From Butyrivibrio sp. (lineage in GTDB: Bacteria > Bacillota_A > Clostridia > Lachnospirales > Lachnospiraceae): 8,415 nt of DNA. Positions 1 through 6,433 of the stretch are shown one piece after another. The position numbers and the translations under genes were made by a program. The notes beneath the pieces are model-generated. The model was not told where the DNA came from and did not search any database. It saw only the letters and a list, made by a program, of their open reading frames with translations. The first letter of the stretch is position 1, and every line of letters begins with the position of its first letter. Location of the stretch: positions 1 to 8,415 of the forward strand of contig JAGOGF010000110.1 of NCBI GenBank assembly GCA_017996845.1, read 5' to 3'.

Positions 1-285
1 CTTATTCTCGACCGGACGAACGCTGGCCTGAGTCTTATCTCTGCCTTTACGCTCAAATCTGACCACGCCGTCAATCAGAGCGAATAATGTATCATCGCTT
101 CCGATACCAACATTAACGCCAGGATGAATATGTGTTCCACGCTGTCTGTAAAGAATATTTCCAGCTTTTACGAATTGCCCATCTGCTCTTTTTGCTCCAA
201 GTCTCTTGGATTCGGAATCTCTACCATTTTTGGTAGAACCTACTCCCTTTTTATGAGCAAAAAATTGAAGGTTCATATTTAACAT
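1..285 (-). CDS. rpmA: 50S ribosomal protein L27, precursor form (3' end at window edge)
   Basis: This is bL27 of the large ribosomal subunit, whose N-terminus reaches the peptidyl-transferase centre. The 95 visible codons begin [20 protein letters not shown] and run to the window edge, ending SVRPVENK. By family length, at most a few codons plus the stop are missing. The first nine residues match the Firmicutes extension that Prp removes between Phe9 and Ala10 ([10 protein letters not shown]), so mature L27 should begin AHKKG. The core motifs [23 protein letters not shown] and [17 protein letters not shown] segments are intact. The start is set by a strong GGAGG at 294-298, eight bases upstream and overlapping the last codons of prp, whose stop lies three bases before this ATG. 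It belongs to the rplU-prp-rpmA operon. In related genomes obg usually follows, but that lies outside the window. Confidence 0.97.
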   Translation of the reverse strand, partial: MLNMNLQFFAHKKGVGSTKNGRDSESKRLGAKRADGQFVKAGNILYRQRGTHIHPGVNVGIGSDDTLFALIDGVVRFERKGRDKTQASVRPVENK

Positions 286-288
286 AGC

Positions 289-618
289 TTACACCTCCTT
301 GATTTTAATATTTAAGTACTTCTTCCCATATTGTTTGTAAATACTGTTGACTCCAAGCTCAAATGACTGCATCAGCAGATCTGTCTTCTCCGAAATATCA
401 TTTATGAAACGACAGGAAATGATTCCTGCATTCCCATCCTCCGACACTGCAATCTGATCCCCGGTCAGCTGATCGATAGAATTGATTGTATTAATCGTAA
501 GAACTGAGACTGCAGCACACACCACATCTTTGCCATAATCAGCAAAGCCTGCATGCCCATTGCACTCAAATCCTCTAAAATGTCCTTTGGATGTTTTAAA
601 AATTATTATTTCTGTCAT
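289..618 (-). CDS. prp: Ribosomal-processing cysteine protease Prp (YsxB family)
   Basis: Prp is the cysteine protease that removes the N-terminal extension of L27 in Firmicutes. The 109-residue product has the family's length. The catalytic pair is visible as His22 (in CNGHAGFADYG) and Cys34 (in GKDVVCAAVS). These are the same positions as in the Staphylococcus aureus enzyme, which supports this ATG. An in-frame TAA two codons upstream excludes a longer form. The gene sits between rplU (52-base gap) and rpmA (3-base gap), the usual arrangement, and the neighbouring L27 carries the matching cleavage site. No convincing Shine-Dalgarno precedes the start: the bases before the ATG are A/T-rich (GTGAATAAACA), unlike the strong sites of both neighbours. 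Translation may therefore be low or depend on ribosomes arriving from rplU. Family assignment is firm; low expression is inference. Confidence 0.95.
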   Translation of the reverse strand: MTEIIIFKTSKGHFRGFECNGHAGFADYGKDVVCAAVSVLTINTINSIDQLTGDQIAVSEDGNAGIISCRFINDISEKTDLLMQSFELGVNSIYKQYGKKYLNIKIKEV

Positions 619-670
619 TGTTTATTCACATTCAATATTCAAACTTCTACATCTTCAGGAAACTGACCAA

Positions 671-979
671 TTACATTGTAATTTTGTCAATTTGAACCTG
701 TGTAAAAGACTGCCTGTGACCATTTTTCTTGTGATAGCCAGTCTTTCTCTTGTACTTATAAACAATAACCTTCTTACCACGTCCCTGATCCATAACCGTA
801 GCATCAACTTTAGCATCTGCAACGTCACCAGCAACCTTAAGAACCGTGTCATCGTTTACTGCGATTACCTGATCAAAAGTAATCTTCTTGCCTGCTTCAA
901 CATCAAGCTTCTCAACCTTGATCACATCGCCTTCGGAAACCTTGTACTGCTTTCCACCTGTAACAATAATTGCGTACAT
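671..979 (-). CDS. rplU: 50S ribosomal protein L21
   Basis: bL21 binds 23S rRNA in the large subunit. The 102-residue product begins MYAIIVTGGKQYKVSEGD, the highly conserved L21 N-terminus. It ends with the basic segment YKYKRKTGYHKKNGHRQSFT followed by QVQIDKI, also typical. The reading frame is open 15 codons further upstream, but that stretch is the leader RNA. The ATG at 979 is chosen because AAGGAGGT (985-992) lies six bases upstream and because the family begins here. It is the first gene of the rplU-prp-rpmA operon. It has its own promoter (1070-1098) inside the end of the RNase gene and a structured leader (about 993-1066), so it is probably regulated at the RNA level, as many ribosomal-protein operons are. 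Confidence 0.98.
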   Translation of the reverse strand: MYAIIVTGGKQYKVSEGDVIKVEKLDVEAGKKITFDQVIAVNDDTVLKVAGDVADAKVDATVMDQGRGKKVIVYKYKRKTGYHKKNGHRQSFTQVQIDKITM

Positions 980-982
980 AAG

Positions 983-1066
983 GTACCTCCTTCTCTCAAA
1001 ACTCGCTAACTGTGGCGGAGTCATATAAAAACGAACCCACTTATGCCTCGTTAAGCGGCATACTCG
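983..1066 (-). ncRNA. Structured 5' leader of rplU (L21-leader-like)
   Basis: The transcript between the promoter and the rplU start contains two well-formed stems. Stem 1 pairs UAUGCC (1057-1062) with GGCAUA (1042-1047) around a nine-base loop. Stem 2 pairs ACUC-GC (1015-1021, one bulged base) with GCGAGU (1001-1006), and ends just before the Shine-Dalgarno. The loop of stem 1 contains AACGA (1048-1052), complementary to UCGUU (1030-1034), giving an H-type pseudoknot. Position, size and host type match the Rfam family L21_leader described for low-GC Gram-positives. I assign it from position and folding and could not run a covariance search. The likely role is autoregulation of rplU-prp-rpmA by L21 or another ribosomal protein; the ligand is unknown to me. 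Confidence 0.66.
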
Positions 1067-1069
1067 ATT

Positions 1070-1098
1070 ATAATATCATTGGTTATTCTGATTGTCAA
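1070..1098 (-). promoter_or_regulatory. Vegetative sigma-A-type promoter for rplU-prp-rpmA
   Basis: A perfect -35 TTGACA (1093-1098) is followed by 17 bases and a -10 TATTAT (1070-1075). TG one base before the -10 (TGATATTAT) makes an extended -10. The -35 lies in the codons for Ile-Asp near the end of the upstream RNase gene, and the TG belongs to that gene's TGA stop codon. Transcription would begin near 1062-1066, right at the first stem of the rplU leader. An overlapping TATAAT (1067-1072) would give a 20-base spacer and is less likely to be the -10. Confidence 0.8.
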
Positions 1099-2299
1099 TA
1101 AGTGATTTGCCTTTTTTTACTCTCGTAAGTTCTGCAATACCAAGTCCTGTAAAATCAATAAACTGAACCATCACCGGATCGAGCTGACATAGGCTTCTGA
1201 TCTCAGTTTCCAGCTCTATATACTCTTGTTCACTCTCCATGTTGATAAAGTCAATCAGAATCATCCCTGTAAGATTACGCAGTCGAATCTGGCGCATGCA
1301 TTCTACAGCTGCTTCCATATTTACTTTTGCAAAAATATTATGTTTTCCGGCAATATTTTTCCCACTGTTGACATCAATAACATTCATGGCTTCTGTCTGT
1401 TCGATAACCAGATAGCCACCTGATTTAAGCCATACTTTTTTTTTCATGCAATCTTCAATTTTAGCAGAAAGCCCATACAAAAGCTTCAAATCACTTTCAG
1501 AAGGATCATGATATGCAATTTCAATTTCCTGATGAATTTTCTTCAGATCACACTGTGTTAAGCTTTCTCTTATCTGAATATCATCTGTGAGAAGGATCAT
1601 TTCATCTGCTTCTGTTCCTGCCTTGCAGCAAAAATGATATAGATTCATCAGATGATCATTTACTGCCGTAAGCAGATCCTTTTGATAAAGAATGCTGAAA
1701 AGAGCAAGTGATCTTGCATGTAAAAGCATTTTGGACATTTGCTGAAATAAGTCATCAATCTCCTTTATCACTTCGTCCGGTTCTGTATCTGTATTTCCGG
1801 CTTCCGTCCGAAGCAAAACACCATATTCATTTAATAAGGGATGTTCACTCCCCAGACTATTTTTGACAAAGCGGATCAGTTGATCACGAATACTGTCCTG
1901 TAATTTCAAAGAGCATCCGATTCCTCTTTTCCCCAATGTTACAACAGCATACTTTCCGGCCAGGCTGAGCTGGCAGGATAAATGAGGCTGTTTGGTCTTA
2001 AGTGCTGCCGATTTGATTTGTACAGCAATCTCATCACCGCAGCGAAGTTTGTCTTTTTCCTGAAAAGGCCTGTTCAGAACAGCGCCCGAAACAACATCCT
2101 TCAAAGAAAGATAGCCTGTTTTTTCTTTGTCATAACGGACAAAAGCAGCGTGTATATTTTCAACGATATTTTCAACGCGGCCGATGCATATTTCATCTGT
2201 CTGATCCTGTGCATCCCATTCCAGATATTCAAGCCTGTCCTGTATCATTGCACAGTAAACAGATGCACCATTTATTTTGGTAACAATAATCTGATTCAT
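1076..2299 (-). CDS. rng: Rne/Rng family ribonuclease, short form (RNase G-like)
   Basis: This is an endoribonuclease of the RNase E/G family, which cuts single-stranded A/U-rich RNA in rRNA maturation and mRNA decay. An S1-like domain (about residues 36-100, IGRVENIVENIHAAFVRYDKEKTGYL) is followed by the DNase I-like catalytic part. The two metal-binding aspartates are present: Asp309 in TEAMNVIDVNSGK and Asp350 in GMILIDFINMES. These align with Asp303 and Asp346 of E. coli RNase E. The protein has 407 residues and stops just after FTGLGIAELTRVKKGKSL, so the CPxC-type zinc-link and small C-terminal domain of E. coli RNase E/G are absent. The start overlaps the upstream stop as ATGA (2296-2299). 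The preceding ribosome site is weak, so translation is probably coupled. Family is firm; the rng symbol rather than rne is by size and context. Confidence 0.92.
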   Translation of the reverse strand: MNQIIVTKINGASVYCAMIQDRLEYLEWDAQDQTDEICIGRVENIVENIHAAFVRYDKEKTGYLSLKDVVSGAVLNRPFQEKDKLRCGDEIAVQIKSAALKTKQPHLSCQLSLAGKYAVVTLGKRGIGCSLKLQDSIRDQLIRFVKNSLGSEHPLLNEYGVLLRTEAGNTDTEPDEVIKEIDDLFQQMSKMLLHARSLALFSILYQKDLLTAVNDHLMNLYHFCCKAGTEADEMILLTDDIQIRESLTQCDLKKIHQEIEIAYHDPSESDLKLLYGLSAKIEDCMKKKVWLKSGGYLVIEQTEAMNVIDVNSGKNIAGKHNIFAKVNMEAAVECMRQIRLRNLTGMILIDFINMESEQEYIELETEIRSLCQLDPVMVQFIDFTGLGIAELTRVKKGKSLIDNQNNQ

Positions 2300-3018
2300 A
2301 GATATACTCTTTTCCCATCTTCATCTCTGCAGATCAGCGGTTCAATATAAGTTCCGCTTTCATCCTGCCCCTGCAGATAGGTATCCATCCGGTGCACAGA
2401 TAACGCAAAAGGCTTCAGTTCTTCATTTTGCGTATGCAAAAAGCTTTCCATGATCAGCGAAGGCTTCAGATGGTCAATGCTGCCGGCACTGACAAGCATA
2501 TGCACCTCGTGTTCCGGCGTGACTTCCAACCGGTATATTAATGTTTTCATATCAATTGTTTTTTCTCCAGATTTGGTCTTCTTCTGTGTTTCCATGTGTT
2601 CCGAAGAATAATATTCCATCAGAAGAGATTCCCAATCGCAGTCCGGTTCTTTTCCCTGCCTGAAAGAGACCAGATATTCGGCTGCGGCAACGATTGTCAT
2701 AGCCTTTGGCGTTATTTCCGGCAGTTCTTTTCCGTTCAAAATCACAATACCCTCATGCATGACTGCGTTCATACGCGCAATCAGATTTTCTATACTGTCC
2801 AGGCTGTTCAGTGTCATATCCAGATATTCACCGTCGCTTGTTGCCCCGACACTTAACGGAAGTGAAAAAGACAACACCTGATGCGGGCTGTAGCCTTCTG
2901 AATATTTTATATCCACTTCTGCTCTGCGGTTTACCTTTTGAAAATAGCGCATCACATCCAAGTGGCCTATGAAACGGATCGGTCCGTTTTTGGAAAATTT
3001 CAATCTGACCTTATTCAT
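2296..3018 (-). CDS. TIGR03936/DUF2344 family protein, partner of the radical SAM protein
   Basis: This conserved protein of unknown reaction is usually encoded next to, or fused to, a TIGR03960 radical SAM protein, as here. It has 240 residues and begins MNKVRLKFSKNGPIRFIGHL. The segment DVMRYFQKVNRRAEVDIKYSEGYSPH and the following LSFSLPLSVGATSDGEYLDM are the recognisable family signature. No signal peptide or membrane segment is seen, so it should be cytosolic. The frame is open six codons further upstream, but the ATG at 3018 is preferred. It overlaps the radical SAM stop as ATGA (3015-3018) and has GGAGG at 3026-3030, seven bases upstream. It overlaps rng in the same way, which suggests coupled synthesis of three proteins in fixed ratio. 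I infer that it works with the radical SAM enzyme, perhaps in substrate recognition, but the sequence does not show a substrate. Confidence 0.85.
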   Translation of the reverse strand: MNKVRLKFSKNGPIRFIGHLDVMRYFQKVNRRAEVDIKYSEGYSPHQVLSFSLPLSVGATSDGEYLDMTLNSLDSIENLIARMNAVMHEGIVILNGKELPEITPKAMTIVAAAEYLVSFRQGKEPDCDWESLLMEYYSSEHMETQKKTKSGEKTIDMKTLIYRLEVTPEHEVHMLVSAGSIDHLKPSLIMESFLHTQNEELKPFALSVHRMDTYLQGQDESGTYIEPLICRDEDGKRVYL

Positions 3019-4889
3019 TCCCGTTCCTCCATGCATACACCGGTGTCATATTTTCTGGCTCCGCACCCCAGACACTGCTTCCTGCAGTTTGGAGATACTT
3101 TTTCTGAAAGTGCATTCTGCCATTCCCGATACAAAAACTTCTTGTCTACGCCGCAGTCCAGAATATCCCAGGGAAAGATTTCATCCTCACTACGCTTTCT
3201 GGTCGTATAAAAAAACGGATCCACACCATCTTCCTTGAAGGTTTCCATCCAGGTATCGAATTTAAAATATTCTCCCCACGCGTCATAGAGGCAGCCTTTA
3301 TGATAAGCATCCATGATAACTTTACAAAGTTTTCTGTCTCCACGTGCAAATACACCTTCCATCATACTGGCATCCGCTTCATGCCAGTTATATTTGATAT
3401 GCTTCTGATTCAGCTGCGACATGATGCCTCGTCTTGTCTTATTTGCTTTATCCAGAAACTCTTCTTTTGTATTCATCGGTGCCCACTGAAACGGAGTAAA
3501 CGGTTTGGGAACAAAAAAAGATGTACTGGCAACAATTTCAATTGTTCTGCCGCCTCTTTTTTCTTTTGGCAGCGTATCAAAATACTCTGCAGCTATTTTA
3601 TTTGCAATGTCACCGATACCGGCGATATCTTCTTCTGTTTCAGTTGGAAGTCCGAGCATAAAATAAAGTTTTACGCGGTTCCATCCGCCCACAAATGCAT
3701 CATGTGCACCATGTAAAATATCTTCTTCCGTGAGTCCCTTATTAATGACATCACGAAGTCTCTGTGAACCTGCTTCCGGGGCAAATGTCAGAGAACTTTT
3801 CCGTACATCCTGCACTTTATTCATAACATCCAGCGAGAATGCATCAATTCGAAGTGAAGGTAAAGAGATATTGATTTTGCGGTCTCCGCACTCTTTGATC
3901 AGAAAATCTACCAGTTCCGGCAACTGCGAATAATCACTTGAACTCAAAGAACTCAGAGATATTTCTTCCTGCCCGGTACTTTTGAGCATCTGAATTGCAT
4001 ATTGTTCCAGAACTTTCACATCCCGTTCTCTGAGCGGTCTGTACAGCTGCCCGGCCTGGCAGAAGCGGCAGCCCCTGATACAGCCGCGCATAATTTCGAG
4101 AACAACACGGTCCTGCGTTGCTTTTATAAACGGAACAACCGGATTCATGGGATAATAGCAGTCTGATATTTCTGTAACCATCTCTTTGGATACATGATCC
4201 GGAACGCCTTCTTTTATAGGGGTCATTGCCTTGATTGTCCCGTCCTCATTGTAGGTTACATGATATAACGAAGGAACATAGATACCCGGCAGCTTTGCGC
4301 ACAGAACCAGGAAATCATGTCTGGAAATGCCATCTGCTTTTGCCTTTTCATATAGATCGAACAGCGTCCGGTACATCGTCTCACCTTCGCCGATATAGAA
4401 CAGATCAAAAAAGTCAGCAATCGGTTCCGGATTGTAACTGCAGGGACCGCCGCCGATCACAATCGGATCATCCCACGTTCGCTTTGCCGATAAAAGCGGA
4501 ATTCCGGAAAGATCAAGCACCTGCAGAATGTTTGTATAGCACATTTCATACTGAAGCGTAAATCCCAGAAAATCAAAATTCCTGATAGGATCCTGTGATT
4601 CCAATGCAAAAAGCGGAATATGATTGTCTCTCATCATACGATCCAGATCTGTCCATGGTGAATAAACTCTTTCACACCAGACATCCGGATAAGAGTTAAA
4701 CAAACCATATAATATCTGTATCCCCAAATGTGACATTCCGATTTCATATACATCGGGGAAACAAAATGCAAAGCGAAGTTTCACTTCTTCCCTGTTTTTT
4801 ATGACACTGTTTATTTCACTGCCAATGTAGCGCTCCGGTTTCTCAATGCTCAGTAGAATATCATCTGACAGCGCAAGTTTTTCATTCAT
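3015..4889 (-). CDS. B12-binding-type radical SAM protein, TIGR03960 family, function unknown
   Basis: The 624-residue protein is a radical S-adenosylmethionine enzyme. The cluster motif CxxxCxxC is seen at Cys270, Cys274 and Cys277 (MRGCIRGCRFCQAGQLYRP). Before it lies a cobalamin-binding-like Rossmann region (about residues 35-175) containing FPDVYEIGMSHLGIQILYGL, then IVIGGGPCSYNPEPIADFFD and YIGEGE. I do not see a clear DxHxxG, so true B12 binding is uncertain. After the cluster come typical radical SAM barrel segments (LSSLSSSDYSQLPEL, SLPSLRIDAF, LTFAPEAGSQRLRDVINKG). The C-terminus has a second CxxxCxxC (Cys602, Cys606, Cys609) plus Cys619, a candidate site for another metal centre. 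The ATG at 4889 is chosen over one four codons upstream because GAGG lies six bases before it. It is the first gene of the block with DUF2344 and rng. Its reaction is not known to me. Confidence 0.88.
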   Translation of the reverse strand: MNEKLALSDDILLSIEKPERYIGSEINSVIKNREEVKLRFAFCFPDVYEIGMSHLGIQILYGLFNSYPDVWCERVYSPWTDLDRMMRDNHIPLFALESQDPIRNFDFLGFTLQYEMCYTNILQVLDLSGIPLLSAKRTWDDPIVIGGGPCSYNPEPIADFFDLFYIGEGETMYRTLFDLYEKAKADGISRHDFLVLCAKLPGIYVPSLYHVTYNEDGTIKAMTPIKEGVPDHVSKEMVTEISDCYYPMNPVVPFIKATQDRVVLEIMRGCIRGCRFCQAGQLYRPLRERDVKVLEQYAIQMLKSTGQEEISLSSLSSSDYSQLPELVDFLIKECGDRKINISLPSLRIDAFSLDVMNKVQDVRKSSLTFAPEAGSQRLRDVINKGLTEEDILHGAHDAFVGGWNRVKLYFMLGLPTETEEDIAGIGDIANKIAAEYFDTLPKEKRGGRTIEIVASTSFFVPKPFTPFQWAPMNTKEEFLDKANKTRRGIMSQLNQKHIKYNWHEADASMMEGVFARGDRKLCKVIMDAYHKGCLYDAWGEYFKFDTWMETFKEDGVDPFFYTTRKRSEDEIFPWDILDCGVDKKFLYREWQNALSEKVSPNCRKQCLGCGARKYDTGVCMEERE

Positions 4890-4893
4890 ACGT

Positions 4894-4899
4894 TTCCTC
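4894..4899 (-). promoter_or_regulatory. Shine-Dalgarno deciding the radical SAM start
   Basis: GAGGAA precedes the ATG at 4889 with suitable spacing. The alternative in-frame ATG at 4901 has only A-rich sequence upstream, and its own codons contain this ribosome site. The shorter protein is therefore the better annotation. Confidence 0.7.
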
Positions 4900-4917
4900 A
4901 TTTCAGTTTTCTTTTAT

Positions 4918-4945
4918 ATCATATCCATCAGATCAGCATCAGCAA
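4918..4945 (-). promoter_or_regulatory. Candidate promoter of the radical SAM-DUF2344-rng block
   Basis: A -10-like TATGAT (4918-4923) lies 16 bases after TTGCTG (4940-4945), a half-matching -35. The site falls between the his-operon terminator and the radical SAM gene, where a promoter is expected. The -35 match is weak, and a neighbouring TATAAA is another possible -10. The region also carries short repeats of CTGAT. Confidence 0.35.
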
Positions 4946-4974
4946 ATCCACTGAATCGGCCAGATACCCTTATC

Positions 4975-5022
4975 AAAAAAGACAGCCCAGGATATCAGAA
5001 TAAAACGATACCCGGCTGTCTT
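4975..5022 (-). terminator. Intrinsic terminator ending the his operon
   Basis: AAGACAGCC (5014-5022) pairs with GGCUGUCUU (4979-4987). The stem continues through GGGUAUC (5007-5013) with GAUAUCC (4990-4996), including one G-U pair and a two-base bulge on the 3' side. The loop is about ten bases. The 3' strand runs straight into a U-tract (4975-4980 and the adjacent UU). This is a long, strong rho-independent terminator 105 bases after the hisIE stop. It separates the his genes from the radical SAM block. Confidence 0.92.
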
Positions 5023-5037
5023 GATGTTCTGTTTATG

Positions 5038-5059
5038 GAACAGGGCTGACAGCCCGTTC
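5038..5059. repeat. Hairpin between hisIE and the terminator
   Basis: On the minus strand GAACGGGCU pairs with AGCCC-U-GUUC around a three-base GUC loop: nine pairs with one bulged U. No U-tract follows on the minus strand, so it is not a terminator for hisIE. On the plus strand the hairpin is followed by TTTTAATTT and looks terminator-like, although no plus-strand gene is present. Part of it, GGCUGUC, is also complementary to the 5' arm of the terminator that follows. Confidence 0.6.
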
Positions 5060-5127
5060 TTTTAATTTAACATAGGTTACAGGAATCTGCAAATTTCTGT
5101 TGCATCTGCCTAAACGGTGAATAACTG

Positions 5128-6405
5128 TCACCGCCTCGCAAGTTCATCCGTAATATCATTCCAGGAAACGCCCTTTTCAACCATCAGCACCATCATATGA
5201 TAGAGATAATCTGACATTTCATATACGATTTCCTTTTCATTTGGATTTTTGGCTGCAATTACAATTTCTGTAGCTTCTTCTCCGCATTTTTTTAATATCT
5301 TATCGAGGCCTTTGTCAAAAAGATAATTCGTATAGGAGCCTTCCTTTGGATGCTCTTTTCGATCCGCAATCACTTCATATACTTTATCCAGTACTTTCTG
5401 CGGATTTTTTTCATGATACTCTTTTGCAGCAATTTCATTGAAAAAGCAGGAGTGACTTCCGGTATGGCAGGCAGCTCCAATCTGCTTGACCTTTGCAAGA
5501 ATAGTATCCATGTCACAGTCAGCCGTGAGTGATTTCACATATTGATAATGTCCGCTTGTCGCACCCTTTATCCATAATTCATCCCTGCTTCTGCTATAGT
5601 ATGTCATGCGGCCTGTTTCGAGGGTTTTGCGATATGCTTCTTCGTTCATATAGGCAACCATCAGTACTTCATTTGTACGATAATCCTGAACAACAACAGT
5701 CACATGCCCATCATTGTTATACTTAAAATCTGACCAGTCAAAGGATGGGTTTAAAACATTCATTTCCAGCCCGCTTTTTTTACCGTGCTGCTTCATTTCA
5801 GCCATCCGGTCTTCCAGCAGATTCATTGCAGGACCCGTTATCCCCGAAATGCCTTTTTCTGATAAACTCTGCAGAATAAAAGATTCGCTTGCTTCTGTCA
5901 GACATAGAATATTGGGAAGCTCAGGCAACAATGGTTTTTGCGCCATATCCGCGTCAATCAAGATCAGTTCGGATGCATATTGTAAAATCAGTGCACTGTT
6001 ATCCGCTACAGGATCCTGCAAAGTATAGCATACCGTGATTCTATCCTTCCCGAATTTCTGTGAAACTTCCTCCAGAATATCAATATTTCCCTGTTTTGCA
6101 AAGTTGAGTGCAGCACGTTTGCAACCGGCATAAAGAAGCTTTTTCACATCCTCCATCCGTTTAATGTTGCCCGCACCTGTTACAGGAACATCCGTTTCGG
6201 AACAGATGTCCTGTATCATATCAATTGCGGCATCATGCTGCATATCATTATCCGAAAGATCGAAAACAATTAATGCATCGCATCCGTCATCATTATACTG
6301 CATGGCAAGTGCAGTCGGATTCTCGCTTATGATCGTATCATCAAAAAAACCTGCAACAGCTTTTTCGTTCCGCAGAAAAATACATGGTACAAATTTCTTT
6401 ATCAT
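5128..6405 (-). CDS. hisIE: Bifunctional HisIE with an N-terminal degenerate HisF-like domain
   Basis: This cytosolic enzyme performs steps 2 and 3 of histidine synthesis: hydrolysis of phosphoribosyl-ATP to phosphoribosyl-AMP (HisE), then ring opening to ProFAR (HisI). The HisI domain (about 215-325) has [25 protein letters not shown], the metal-binding DCDMD (296-300) and ACHTGSHSC with Cys313 and Cys320. The HisE domain (about 338-425) has [13 protein letters not shown] and [13 protein letters not shown]. The protein has 425 residues, while ordinary HisIE has about 200. The extra residues 1 to ~205 align with HisF/HisA barrels ([20 protein letters not shown], then [19 protein letters not shown]). 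Both catalytic aspartates of HisF are replaced: Phe10 and Thr128 stand where Thermotoga maritima has Asp11 and Asp130. This domain is thus probably not a working cyclase. GAGG eight bases before the ATG supports the start. It is the last gene of the operon, 28 bases after hisB. Confidence 0.94.
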   Translation of the reverse strand: MIKKFVPCIFLRNEKAVAGFFDDTIISENPTALAMQYNDDGCDALIVFDLSDNDMQHDAAIDMIQDICSETDVPVTGAGNIKRMEDVKKLLYAGCKRAALNFAKQGNIDILEEVSQKFGKDRITVCYTLQDPVADNSALILQYASELILIDADMAQKPLLPELPNILCLTEASESFILQSLSEKGISGITGPAMNLLEDRMAEMKQHGKKSGLEMNVLNPSFDWSDFKYNNDGHVTVVVQDYRTNEVLMVAYMNEEAYRKTLETGRMTYYSRSRDELWIKGATSGHYQYVKSLTADCDMDTILAKVKQIGAACHTGSHSCFFNEIAAKEYHEKNPQKVLDKVYEVIADRKEHPKEGSYTNYLFDKGLDKILKKCGEEATEIVIAAKNPNEKEIVYEMSDYLYHMMVLMVEKGVSWNDITDELARR

Positions 6406-6433
6406 GATTTAAACCTCATTTCTGATTTTTGTA

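Noticed and set aside
655..852. Minus-strand frame of 65 residues overlapping rplU
   Set aside because: It is out of frame within the L21 coding sequence and has no independent ribosome site or conserved motif.
560..1009. Plus-strand open frame of 149 residues antisense to prp and rplU
   Set aside because: It is fully overlapped by two confidently identified minus-strand genes, has no recognisable domain, and its composition is that of a reverse-complement shadow.
980..1024. Fifteen-codon N-terminal extension of L21
   Set aside because: L21 proteins begin MYAIIVTGGKQYKV, a strong Shine-Dalgarno precedes that ATG, and the extension lies in the structured leader.
3019..3036. Six-codon longer start for the DUF2344 protein
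   Set aside because: The shorter start has the ATGA overlap and a well-spaced GGAGG. The extra codons contain that ribosome site.
4235..4561. Plus-strand open frame of 108 residues inside the radical SAM gene
   Set aside because: It is antisense to the conserved cobalamin-binding-like region and has no family resemblance.
5038..5059. Hairpin as a terminator of hisIE
   Set aside because: No U-tract follows it on the minus strand. The real terminator, with a U-tract, lies at 4975-5022.
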